Source: Rotaria sp. Silwood1 (lineage: Eukaryota; Rotifera; Eurotatoria; Philodinida; Philodinidae). From it: DNA of 64,000 nucleotides. The position numbers were made by a program, and so were the translations under genes. Below are positions 35,980 to 47,684 of this stretch, one piece after another. The stretch covers positions 208,540-272,539 of the forward strand of contig CAJNOP010000037.1 in assembly GCA_905250075.1 (NCBI GenBank), in the 5' to 3' direction. The first letter of the stretch is position 1; the number at the start of each line of letters is the position of its first letter. A model generated the notes under the pieces. It was not told the origin of the DNA. It saw nothing but the letters and a program-made list of their open reading frames with translations, and made no database searches.

Positions 35980-37290
35980 CTGTTCTTAGTGAGCTCGAGA
36001 CATCTAATGTATCTAATATCTAATTTAAATTACAGCAATTCAAAGGGCGAAGTCAAATAAAGCCTTCACACATTCCTCTTACTTAGTAGGGTTAACTCAG
36101 TTCTATGAGATTCGAAATAGAGATGTTTCTTTACCAATTTTTTTATGCAACTTCCCCAAAAATAGTATTGGCTACGTTGTCCTCTTGGATTTGTTCGCAT
36201 GCATCATCCAAAACGATTTCTTCTTTCTTGACCATTTAAAAGCAGATATACTCACAAATTCACAGATTTTAATTACAAATATCATCTAAAGTATTCACCA
36301 AACTCTGTTATTTCATAAAATGCTTTAATTAGTCTATTGCCTCTGTCATCCTGAGCTGAGCACCTCATACAATAATTATTTATTGTTGCTAAGCCGAAAT
36401 CAGCATAATATGAAGGACTTACTTTACTTTATATATTCTGATGTACACCTTCTCTCTATTTTTAATGTTATCTTTTGATCAGCCATTAAGAAAATCATTG
36501 TAGTCGAAATTTACAGCATTATCACGTTTTCCATCATTTTCAAAATCATAGAAACATAGAAGCAACTAGTTGACAAGGTTGAATTCTCTCGAGTTTCCAG
36601 CTTTTGAAATTGTTTTACACATTTTTCTTCATTTGTTGGAATGATAACTGGCAAAGCTCATAAAACTATTTTTATCGTCCTAGCTTGAGATTGTGGCAAA
36701 CTTGGTTCCTAAAAATACACATGAAGAGAACAACATATGTACTTTAGCAAAGATTCTTTAATGCTTTGGAAGCGTCATTTTTATTCAAAGAGCAACCTTC
36801 TTCGGTGCAAAAAAAATCTCAGCTCATCAAAGCTTAAGAATTTATTCTAGATAAGACGTTTTTCGCTTAGTAATAATGAATGCTTATTGTGTGAGATGCT
36901 TATCTCAGGATAATAGAGACAATAGAATGATTCAAGCTTTTTATGCAATAATAGGGCTTTGTGAAAACTTTTGATAAGATTGATAATTAACATTTGTGAA
37001 TTTCAAAGCATATCTGGTTTGAAATCGTCATAAAAAAATTATTTCTGTTGCGACACACGAAAGGTTGCTAGAGGACAAAATCTTCAATGCTATTTTTTGG
37101 GGAATTATGTTAAAAATTTACAAAGAAACATTTCTATTTCGAATCTTATAAAACTAATTTACTTCTGAAAAGAAAGTGAGGCAAACTCCTTGTCTGTTTC
37201 ATTTCTTGATGGCTCATAATTGTAAAGTTAAATTAGAGTTTAGTATCGAAGATCTTTTCAAAATAGATTATCCACAGGATAAATAAAAAC
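35980..37290. repeat. Long imperfect inverted repeat, arms about 0.5 kb
   Basis: The left arm (about 35990-36500) is mirrored by the right arm (about 36760-37280). Left versus reverse-complemented right: GAGATTCGAAATAGAGATGT / AAGATTCGAAATAGAAATGT; AACTTCCCCAAAAATAGTAT / AATTCCCCAAAAAATAGCAT; CTGTCATCCTGAGCTGAGCA / CTATTATCCTGAGATAAGCA. Identity is about 70 percent, and the central spacer is about 250 bases. Non-coding. Confidence 0.7.
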
Positions 37291-39219
37291 AATCTTAACA
37301 TCTTTTTCGGCCTTCTACTTATAGTCCACAAGCATAATTTTTTATCATTTTTAATCATTTATGGCTTGAAACACTTCGATAAAGTTTTTAAAGAACGCAT
37401 TCGTTTTTTTTCTGGGTTTTATCTTTCAAAGAATCTTATACACTCAAGTAACAGGTATCCATCGACATGCTCTCAAGTGTTATATATACACGATTAATCA
37501 TCGATCCCTGATAAATATTTTACGCGACATATATGACACAAAATCAACAGGTTCTCCTTTAAGTCATCTATCAATGAAAGAAACGAAAATAATTCTCTGC
37601 ACAGGTATGTAGTGTCAACTTTACCTCTGTAATAAATAGCATTTACGGAAGATACAAATTCTCTCGATTACCGATGCATACGAATACAAACCAAGCACTT
37701 AAATCATATCGTTTATTTTTCTCTTGCATAAATTAACCTTAAATATTCTGCCAAATATATTATCAAAAGATACTTTTAAAAATAATGAATTGCAGTTAAC
37801 TTCAGCTTGATATAAGACAAAAAAATATTTGACCAATGTAATACTATGTGATACTCTACCTAGCAATATTGGTTTAAAATGTCGCTACATGGAAACGAAT
37901 TCTAACCTCGAGATAACCGTTAAAGTAATGACAGAAGTTTTTGCCCATATTTATTCAGGAGAACGTACTTTCTTACATGCTATGCCAAAAAAGTGCGAGC
38001 CTCATTCATATTTGCAATATGACATTCAAGAAAACATGCCCGTCTATTACCATGAAAACGAAAAACTAATAACTATTCTTTTTCTTTGCACGGCTAGTGA
38101 TCGCTAACCAGACATATTCGGTAAAAAACATAATAAAAAGAAAGAACAAATACGTATACTCCTGTCAATAACACTCGTGAAATGTATAGTATACAAGATA
38201 CTGTTTCAATTAAAAAAAAAGCAATCAGACCCACGAAACTGATTTATTTACTTCCTTTTTTTCATATCTCTGTTTGATATGAATATTTGCACACTTGACA
38301 AGGTAGATTCATGCATCATATGAATGTACACCGTATATAATGTGTCAATATTTTCTACCGTCTCTACACCGAGTATTGGAAACCAAAATGTGTCGCGCAT
38401 ATTATAACACGCATCATCAAAACAAAAAAAAAGTCACTCTCTCAATTGATTGCTATGGTTGACTGATAACTATTAAGCAATATTGTTTTTAAAATACATG
38501 TATGTGATTACTTTGAGAAAAGAAAATAAGTTAACTCTTTCAGTGCCATAGTAGCTAAAATGCTCCACATTTTTGAAATTATTTTTCACAACATAATTCA
38601 TAAAAATTAATACATACTCTCCTGGAATGAAGCAATAAAGACTACTCTAGAATTCCTCCGAACTATTTCTAGAGCAGATACACAGTTGATCGTTGAGAAA
38701 GTTCTCAAGTATGTCTGAAGAAAATATATATAAGGCGATAGAATGTGAATCTGAAAATTTTGAACTTGAAGGGTTCTACACAGATATCTGTGGTTTGGTC
38801 TACAGGAAGCAGATGTGGACATTGGAGTACAAGAGTTTGTCCAGTGTTTAATAACATAAAATGCAGCTTTTGTGGTATTTCTCATTGTCTGAAACAAGAT
38901 AAGAATTGGTTTTTTGTTGTTTCATGAATAAATTCTATAAGTTTTCCTATTAATCAATTTTACCAATTAAAATTTTCATTCAAGTATAATAAAATTCAAT
39001 AAAATTCATATGGAGTAAGACATACGCAAGATATTGATGTCAACTGTTTTTGTGTCTAAAATAAGCTAATCCAACAGTTTAGTTCAACTAAATTGAGTAG
39101 AAATAATTTGAGACTCAAATCATTAATGGAGAAAATGTTTTTTTTTTCGAAAAATTAAGAAAAGAAGACAGCTTTCCTAGAAATTCAACAAAGATCAAAC
39201 TGTTATAACGGTCTTATTA
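37291..39219. other. Gene-free stretch
   Basis: AT-rich. A 92-codon frame at 37829-38107 and overlapping short frames near 38600-38930 have no recognised content or splice context. No terminal repeats or RNA gene found. Confidence 0.35.
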
Positions 39220-39600
39220 CTTCACAGTGTGAGTTTGAGGGCTCCAATGTGGTTGTTTCGCTGTGATGAGCCGGTGTCAATATCCATGTAAGTGTCACTG
39301 TGGATCTGTAGCTGTAGTGGGTATTGATGTGCGTGCGCATATCCGGACCACTGCTGGTGTCGTTATCGGTCTTCGGTAGGTGCGGCTGTCGACATATAGA
39401 CCAGTATAGATGCAAATATATATGTGAGTGTCTTTATTGGTGCTAGCGGCAGTCAGAGTGTCGATGATTCAGATATGGAAGTGGGTTTCAATGCTGACAG
39501 CTACCAGTCAATCAACCTGTCTACAAGTGGGTTTCAGTACACGTGTCAGTATGTCCGTCAGCTTAGATGAATGGGTGTGAATTTTCTTATCTCCTATACT
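39220..39600. repeat. Long degenerate GT-rich (TGTGGN-like) tract
   Basis: About 380 bases dominated on the plus strand by words such as GTGTCACTGTGGATCTGTAG, TAGTGGGTATTGATGTGCGTG, GTAGGTGCGGCTGTC and GAATGGGTGTGAA, roughly a hexamer pattern that has drifted. Base composition differs sharply from the AT-rich flanks. Frames open here only through composition. Confidence 0.5.
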
Positions 39601-40928
39601 TACAGCGCTAACACGACTAACAGTGTGATACCGCTGATACTTGCAGGAAATGACTTCGTTACGAAACATGTCTTTTTGATAGACATTATCATGCCGCAAG
39701 ATCGAAGTCTTCATCGCTTGAAGAAAGTTATGTCATAAAATACCTCCATTTACTGTTACTGATTGGCATTATAAAGGATAGTACACAAAAATATTTGTTT
39801 TTGTATAATATTATTTGAGTGCTAAAGAGGAATAGCCCAAACGTTGCTCTCCTAGGAATTGAAAATTTTAATACTTTCGTTAGATCTTAACTCTTGGAAG
39901 TCTTTTTTTGTATCGTTAACGAAGCAATATTCGTTATCAACGTTCATAAGAAAAGTGAAAAAAAACCTGTTTCTAGTGATTTGTTCTGTGTTTATCAATA
40001 TTTTCTTTCGTTTTATTTTAAGTTCTTTCTATCTGTCAGGAAAACGTCAATTTCAATACATCATAACATATGAAGTTAGAGGAAGCTGCAATTTTCCTTT
40101 CGAATTTATTCTTAGTGAAGAAAGGGCATGAAAACATCGAGAATATATGAAATCAAACATAGCATTCGAAGCAACTCATATGAATTCGTTCTATTCAACA
40201 AAGTGCTTAACTATGTTTATTTAAATAACTTTCATCGAATTTCAATGACACGAGAAAAGTGAATGTAGAAGTATTTTTTTATGCCGCAGTGGTTTACGAT
40301 AATAACAGAACGATAAAACTGCCTTACAATATGCAAATAGTCTTCGGACTTGATCGTTTTTTCTCAACTCTCTTAGGTACTTGATTCTGACGAACACAAT
40401 CTATTCAAAATTTCCATGAAAGCGTACTTCAATTTAAGTAGGCTAAAGTTCTGTTTACACTAGTAACAGTCCTGTTAGATTTCATGATGTATTTGAACGC
40501 TTCTCAAAAACCTTTTAACAGTACGATTAATTTGTGCATTGTGCAGTATTCAGTATTGCGATAGAGTATGGGTCAAAAATTCTATTCGAATTCCAGTACC
40601 TTTTGACAAAGAAATTTACCAATTCTTATAGACGATGTGACTCGCAGCCGAGCAAATTGATCATTAAAAATAGTCACTTACTTTTTACTTCATAATCCTG
40701 ATTGTTATCAATATTCATATATAAACAACAACAAATGTTATCATTTTCGTTCCGTGCATAGATAAATTGAATTTTCAAACTTCATTTCCTACTCTTTTAT
40801 TCAGCCATCATACAATAACAAAACACGTAAAATGCGTCTGAAGTTGGCAAATAAACTATTTCCAACTTGGAATAGTACAGGTATTCTGTGGATCACGCTA
40901 TGACTACATGAATGGTTACGCCTTCAAG
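39601..40928. other. Gene-free stretch
   Basis: AT-rich sequence with a 90-codon frame at 39859-40131 that is hydrophobic but otherwise featureless. I see no repeat family, exon or RNA gene. Confidence 0.35.
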
Positions 40929-41029
40929 TAGGGGTGTCATTTACCATTTAATTTAAAATAAATATAAATTACTAATCATTTAATTTACGCGTAAATTAAA
41001 TTAAAAGTAAATGTAAATTGACACCCCTA
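40929..41029. mobile_element. 101-base palindromic snap-back element with hAT-like ends
   Basis: The ends are TAGGGGTGTCA and TGACACCCCTA, and the whole unit is nearly self-complementary about a centre at ATTTACGCGTAAAT. The GGGGTGTCA terminus is of the type seen in hAT elements. The flanking 8 bases do not give a clear duplication. Non-coding. Confidence 0.68.
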
Positions 41030-41234
41030 GTGGCAGGCCACCATGGTGGCAAGGTATGACAGTTGCCATACCAAAAATTTTTATTCATTATGGGCTTTCC
41101 TGTACGACTATTTGTTTCGATCCAATCTTTAATCGGAAACCAGTAAAAAAAATTAGACCAGAAGTGACTCCTGCTTTTTCATAGAGGTATCCTCAGATAC
41201 GCTCGATTTACCTATTTTTTCTAGAAGTGATATA

Positions 41235-42211
41235 ACGGGTGATCGAAAATTATTTGGACAAAATGTTCGTTCACTTTTGACTCGCCTGAAAGTATTTCTG
41301 ACGAGTCAAAATCTATGCGTTAGAATCAGAATTTTCTGATCTTTCCGAATATGGGCTTAGAAATTTTACGTCGATTTCTGTTCGAGAGTAGTGAAATAAT
41401 CTTTGAAAGGCCCAACAAATTAATTTAGACGGAACGTTTGGATCGAAGTTTCTGATCAAAAATATTCATTTGTTTTGGCTTGCTTGAAAGCATTTTCAGA
41501 TGAGTCAAAACTATGGGTTAGGACTAGAATTTTGTGCTCTTTCTGGATATGGATCTAGACACGTTGTGTCTATTCTCGTTCGAGAGAAGTGAGGAGACCT
41601 TTGAAAGGCTTAAATAGTTAGTTTGAACTGCAAAGAAACAGGTTTTGCTAACCCATACAAATTCCTTTGTGAAGATGCTAAAATTCTCAGATTCTGTAGT
41701 TTCGTAGAGCAAACAATTCTTTACAAAATGTAATATTGAACGAAGCTGTAGCTTTTACCCAAGGTAAACTATACGCATTTTTCCAAGAGCTACTGTCCAC
41801 ATAAAATGCTTTTGGTAAAAAAAAAACGATTTTTCAAAAATGACGATTTAGGAAAAACGAATACTCAGAAGTTTTGTCTAAAGAAAAAAAAAATACTCAC
41901 ACAGTACATTTTGTAGGATAGATTTTGTTCTACAAGCTGGTATAATAATGAAAGTTCCATCTTTTAGTTTCGGATAATAACAGTAAAAATACAAAAATAT
42001 GCGGACAAAATTTCCATCCAAACTAAGTTTTTGAACCTTTCAAAGATTGCTTCACTACTCTCGAATAGAAACCTGCATAAAATTTCTAAGTCCATATTCG
42101 GAAAGAGCACAAAATTTTGATTCTAGCGCATAGATTTTCACTCGTCGGAAATACTTTCAGGTGGGTCAAAAATGAACAAACATGTTGTCCAAATGATTTT
42201 CGATCACCCGT
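41235..42211. mobile_element. Non-autonomous TIR element flanked by TA, with tandemly duplicated left arm
   Basis: The ends are ACGGGTGATCGAAAATTATT and the inverse of ATGATTTTCGATCACCCGT, and the flanks are TA on each side. Each arm is about 200 bases. The left arm (41235-41425) is followed directly by a diverged direct copy (about 41430-41620): GAGTCAAAATCTATGCGTTA versus GAGTCAAAACTATGGGTTAG, then CTTTGAAAGGCCC versus CTTTGAAAGGCTT. The right arm (about 42010-42211) is one inverted copy. No transposase. A relative lies at 10.1-10.9 kb. Confidence 0.75.
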
Positions 42212-43470
42212 TATTTTAATTGTATTGATCAAGTTTTTTTATGAAAAGTTTGTGATGTCATATTTTTTTTTGTCACTTTTAAGAATGAAAATAATAAATA
42301 TAATATGAACATGATACCTACAGTAGAAACTTATTATGAAAATCAAAATATATGAACAAAATTTAAGGTTCTGTTTTTCTTATAAGTTCCTTACACTTTT
42401 TAATAATTTTGCCATACCAAAAAAAAAATGACTCTGGACCGCCGATGATTTAGAAAATAGTTCTAACTATATAATTTCAAGAAGACTTTGATAAAATTAC
42501 AGTCTATTCGAAGTTGAGAATCTTACATATTTTCTATATTTATATCGAAGATAACATTTACCTCGATGCATTATGCATCAACCAAGCAGCTTGTTTTCTT
42601 GAAAGCTTTGGTCTTTGATTGCGACAATATATTACTAGTGATGTATATTCCTCTAGGACATTGATTTGAACGAAGATCTGCTAATATTTTATTAATGATT
42701 ATAGATCTCACTATTAAGTTATTTGGAGAGCATGAGATATAAATACAACGTTAAAAATGAATATATTTATGGAATTAATCTTTCTAGAAAGTCAGACTCC
42801 AGAACATCTATGAAAAAAAAACAATACAAAGAATTTTAAGGTGTTCATGCATACTTTACTCACTTAATAGGATCATTTCATGAGATCTCAACTATAAAAT
42901 ACACAAGTATTTCCAAATTGCGTAAAGCTTTCTAACTTTGTAGACCATAGTGAATCATCAAAATTCTCAAGAACAGATTTTTCAATTTTATTAATAAATA
43001 TGTATATAATCGAATGATATTTTCTACAATGTTTAGGTACAATCACAGAAGTTAAGATTTTTTGGAAAATGATTCTACATAGGAATCTTTCAAATTAAAC
43101 ATTTAACGTGTTAACTATGATATATTCTGATAGCTCCTCCATCTTGGCCGCATCAACATTAAAAGAACATAAATTATTACATAGAATTTTTTTTATTTAT
43201 ACGACCAATAGCTAACATATGTTGACATGGATTTGTATGATTTTATAAATAGATAGAAAAATACAGTGTGAAAATAAGAAAGAATCAAAGTTCTTTTTTT
43301 TCCGAATAATATTTTATGATGTTCCAATCTGATGAAAACTAAGGAAAAGGATCACACGGAAAAATTGAAAAAAGAGCACAAGCAAAGGAAAAAATATTGT
43401 TCTTAATTTCCTTTGAGAAGTTATTTTTCATTATTGATAAGTTTTTCAGTATGTTCATTCTCGATCTTTA
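42212..43470. other. Gene-free stretch downstream of the Tyr/Arg-rich gene
   Basis: AT-rich; it should contain the 3' end signals of the minus-strand gene starting at 43470. No coding region or repeat was recognised. Confidence 0.4.
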
Positions 43471-45171
43471 TTACGAATATTTTCCAAATGTCCATGGTTG
43501 TGATAATCGATTGAATGTTTCGTTCTTAGATTCTTTTAAATTTCGAACAAGACGCAATGCATTGTTAACATTGTGACGAGCTTGACGCTACGTTTTTCAA
43601 AACAATAAATTTAGTTCATAGGAAAAACAATATCAACTTACAGTGTTTATGTCAAAATGAAACACTCGAGGAGCAACACCAGCTTTATCTTGTAAAAGCC
43701 ATTCTCGATTTTTATTAATTATCATTTGATTCTCATAAAGTTTGTCTACTGTGTCATCATTCATGGCTTGTAAATCACTAAATAAGTAATTTATAGTTAA
43801 CTGTATATCGCTACAAAATACTTACTAAGCCATTTCAATATTGTCTTCAGCTTTCCAAGTACTTGGCTTAGCATCAACAGTCTTCGATAGACCAGTATAT
43901 TTGACGCCAACGTCTGTAACACCATCTTTTTCAAATTGAACATACTGAAAAAGAATTTAATACATAAATAACCATCTTTTTCTCTTCAAGATGAAGCTAA
44001 AGAATCGATATTCAAAAGATGTATGTTCAATTCTCTTTTTATTGCATTAATTAAATTATTATGAACAAGAACGAACTAGATAAAAATATTCGTTTGTTAA
44101 TTTGCACAAAACTACGGTAGAGGAGAAAAAAACGAGTGTCTATAAAGAAGAATAAAAATGAACGTCAGTGGATTACACGAATGTGTTTGAGCCATTGTTG
44201 GGAAAGACGGTGCATGTATATATGTGTGCGCGTGTGTATGTATGTATGTGTATATGTAGATAATAAAAGTTCTAATAATAGCCGGACTGAAACGAAAAAA
44301 TCTTTTTCTCATAACTATATTAAATTCTTAAGAAAAAAAAAAGGTTTCATATAGATTTTTTTAGTAAAAATATTTATAGATAAAGAACACTTACTGTTCT
44401 CCCAAAATAGTCACGTGGATTACTGAGTCTTGAAAGACCACTGCTACCAACACGTGAATCAACAGCACGTCGAACATCTTCTCGTGCTCGATTTAATAAA
44501 TTATCACCATAAGTGATAACTGAATATGTTGATGGCGTAGAATAACGCAGTTGTCGTAATTCACGTGTATAATCAAGATCACGCATAGCACGTTTTAATG
44601 ATGTTACACGATCGATTGCATCATTAAAACGATAATTATACGATGAATCAACGCCTGTTGATGAATATAGTGCAGGAGAACGATAAGAATAAAGTGGTCG
44701 ATAACGCCAATCATCATATGGAAAATAATAATAAAAGGTACGTGGTGCAGTATGATACCAATAATAAGGCCTGTAATGAGTATAATGAGCATCGAGAGCA
44801 ATCGGTGTTTTATCCCTAATACGCTCTGTATAACGATCAAAATAATCAAAATCATGTGTACCATAAGCAGAATATGGTCGTCGTGCTTTTAAATGATCAA
44901 AATAACCTACCGATTGCGCTCGATGATATCGATTATAAGCTCGACCACCAAGTATTTCATCATCGATATCCTTAGATCGAGCTACAGAAACAGCTCGTGC
45001 AGAACGTGGTATTGATCCATACAGATTTGGTGTATAAATATTGAGACGTGTTGAAAAGCCGCCTCCACCAGTGCCTTCATTACCCGACCCATATTCATAA
45101 ATAGATGGGGTCGCTTCGCGCCCTGGTGTCGCGCCACGGAGGCGGCTCAACGAACGGGCTCGACGTAACAT
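43471..45171 (-). CDS. Tyr/Arg-rich protein, possibly a muscle thick-filament protein (flightin/myofilin-like)
   Basis: Four exons (approximately 44395-45171, 43826-43944, 43642-43777, 43471-43587) give about 382 residues in good phase. Residues 1-50 are Arg/Ser/Gly-rich (MLRRARSLSRLRGATPGRE). The middle is strikingly aromatic (YTHYRPYYWYHTAPRTFYYY, then DDWRYRPLYSYRSPALY), followed by helical basic text (VTSLKRAMRDLDYTRELRQL). The C-terminal part has KYTGLSKTVDAKPSTWKAED, NMINKNREWL-like text and ends SQPWTFGKYS. There is no signal peptide or membrane segment. The W/Y/R-rich core recalls the WYR region of flightin-type thick-filament proteins, but the match is only by character and not a confident alignment. 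The coding evidence is strong; the function is a guess. Confidence 0.75.
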
Positions 45172-46457
45172 ACTGATCTACAAATAAGAAGTATATTTTA
45201 TCCCAAGTAATACTAGTGTGTCTATAGAACCATATGGATTTCTGAATGTTTTTATTGATATTTTATATCATATCAAGACAAAGGATATACGCATTTATTT
45301 ACATATTATTTTATATAAATGTCTATGAACAAATTGAAGTTTGCTTTTCAATTGTTTTTTCTTCATTCTATCTAAAGAATTTTGTCAATAACATACTCAC
45401 AGACACCAGCTTTCTATCTAGTTTTTGTGGGATGATATATATTCGTACTAGTAGAAAAAAAAATGTACTGTATTTATGATCTGTAAATATCTGTTCTACT
45501 TTTTTCTCTTTTCTTCTTCATAGCTTACAAGAGCCGAATAATTTTCTGTGTGGTTTTTCTGCCTATTTCTTTCTTTCCTTTTATCGTCCTTGTAGATGAC
45601 AACAACAGACATTATCAGCCATAAACCACACAGTAAAGAGGAAAATCGATATGTTCTATTTAGTATTATCATCGACATCCGTACCGTTACTTGGGCAGAA
45701 AAACAACTGAAATATCATCACGATGACAAAAAACGACTTGTTTTTTCGGTCTCATACTTATTTTCCTATCAGAAAATATCGTGTTTACCACAGAGAAAAA
45801 GAATACTACCCAAAGTGTTGTTACTCCTACAGAAAAAAACGGAGAAAAAACAACACTTAGCTGTTTTCGGTATTATCGTATGTGGTTATTCTCAAACAGT
45901 ACAGACGCATTTAGAAGAGTATACATACAGACAACTAACAACAACCCATATAGAATAATTTCTTTACATAAATCTCAAAGGGCATGTTCGTGAAAATGAT
46001 GTTGTTTCGTTTCGTGTACATAGTTGAAAAAAATTCATTCTAAATATTAAACAATGGATATTTATATTTATAACCACCAATGAATACGCGTAATAAAAGT
46101 CTTCGATGTGATGAATGACATTACACTTGTAGACAGAAGAAAAGAGACAACATCAACATAATATCTATTTTTGATATCCTAGGACAACCAGTAATAAAAC
46201 AAATTATTAAGGAAGTTGAGATCTTATCTGCTCTCGGTATAATAAATATAACTCAAATCATCATTGATTACACGTATATGTTACTAATAGCACAAGATTT
46301 ATCCTTAGAACATGAGATATTAATTATAGCAAAGTAAATGAAGTACTAAAATACAAGAATAAAAAAAAACCAATAAATATTTGTTGCGTTCAATATAAAA
46401 AAAAATATTCTTTAACTAAACCATAGGAAATAGATATTTGTTTTTCTGTGCTTGTCT
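45172..46457. promoter_or_regulatory. Intergenic region upstream of the Tyr/Arg-rich gene
   Basis: Contains the promoter of the gene starting at 45171 and the 3' flank of the membrane-protein gene. Plus-strand frames at 45596-45993 overlap in two phases and have no recognisable content. No repeat seen. Confidence 0.35.
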
Positions 46458-47684
46458 TTATTTTGTTTGCTCATCAATTGATCCTATTTTCGGTTGAATA
46501 ACAAGTTGACCAGCTGTATTAGGAACTTTAACAATCATAACTTTTGTTGTTGGTTGTTGTACAATAACTTTGGCTGTTGGTATTGGTACACGTCGTAAAA
46601 TAATACTTTCTGTTATGTTTGATCGTGGATTAGCTGTAACATCGGTTTGTGTTTCAGTAGTATTTGAATATTTCAATGAACGATCAATAACTGTATGTGG
46701 CCCTGTTTTCTTTGTCTTTTTTCCATTATCATCTGTTTGAATAGCAATTGAATCTTGTCGAGGTGCTTGCGAAATAGATCGAGTTTGTGTTGAAAAACCA
46801 TTAGCTTTACGTGTTGAATACATACATTGATGTGTACTTGGATGTAAACGATTACAACCAGGACAAAATATAAGATCATTATTATTAGTTTGTAATTGTA
46901 AAGGTTCAATTGATTGATTGGGTATTGGTGACGAAGCTGTCTCACGTGTTTTGACTTCAGATAATGAATGAATTTTAGCAGATTGAGAAAGATTTTTTTT
47001 TTCTTCTAGTGAATCTTGATGAACAATAGTAGTATTTTGTGTTGGATTATCATTAAAATTTTCAACATTTATTTGATTATCATCATCAACATCACCATAA
47101 GAATCATCTATATTAATCGTATTTTCTTGTTTTTTATATTGCCATGGTCTATTACGTGCTTGTTTAAATATAGTTATTAAAATTAAAATAACACCAATTA
47201 TAGATGTAATAACACCAAGTACAATACCAGCAATTTTCCATCCTTTGGTATTATCATCGGCATCTATATTATAAGATTAATTTTTATTCTATATAACAAT
47301 ACAATTTCAAATAGAAAAAACAATGACTTACTAAAATAAATACCACAAATAACTATGCCACCTAAAATAAGACAAATAAAACAATGCATAATAAATATTG
47401 AAACAAACCTGCACCAATTAAGACGCAAAGAATCAAAAAACCATAAAGACATATGATACCAAATAAATCAAGTCCACTTGCAAATTTTGATGGTTTGTAT
47501 CGATTTTCTTTAGCTTCTTTTCTCATTCGAATTGTTCGCTCTGATATTTTAGGAGTGAATTTCTATAATATATTAAAAAATTTATTTGAAAATAATTTTC
47601 AAATCTCATACGTACAGTATTCGTTGTTATTATGACTGGTTGAGCAGTCTTTCTTTTAATACCTCGTGGTACTGGCTGTTGCAT
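46458..47684 (-). CDS. Two-pass membrane protein of unknown function
   Basis: Four exons (about 47616-47684, 47409-47562, 47332-47361, 46458-47263) encode 352 residues. The start MQQPVPRGIKRK leads a basic cytosolic-looking N-terminus (RTIRMRKEAKENRYKPSK). Transmembrane segment 1 spans the exon 2 / exon 3 junction (DLFGIICLYGFLILCVLIGA, then GGIVICGIYF); exon 3 is a 30-base microexon. A short loop (NADDNTKG) and segment 2 (WKIAGIVLGVITSIIGVILI) follow, then a long hydrophilic tail with an acidic, Asn-rich part. A Cys/His cluster (FCPGCNRLHPSTHQC) may bind a metal, and the end is Thr/Val-rich (VPIPTAKVIVQQPTTKVMIV). I do not recognise the family. A hairpin membrane topology with both ends in the cytosol is likely. 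Confidence 0.8.

Noticed and set aside
39203-39714. Thr/His-rich minus-strand frames
   Set aside because: They are the complement of the degenerate GT-rich tract and open by composition.
26600-43470. LTR retroelement or other virus-like element in the repeat block
   Set aside because: No paired long terminal repeats, primer-binding site, gag, integrase or capsid-like text was recognised; the reverse-transcriptase traces follow the LINE order.
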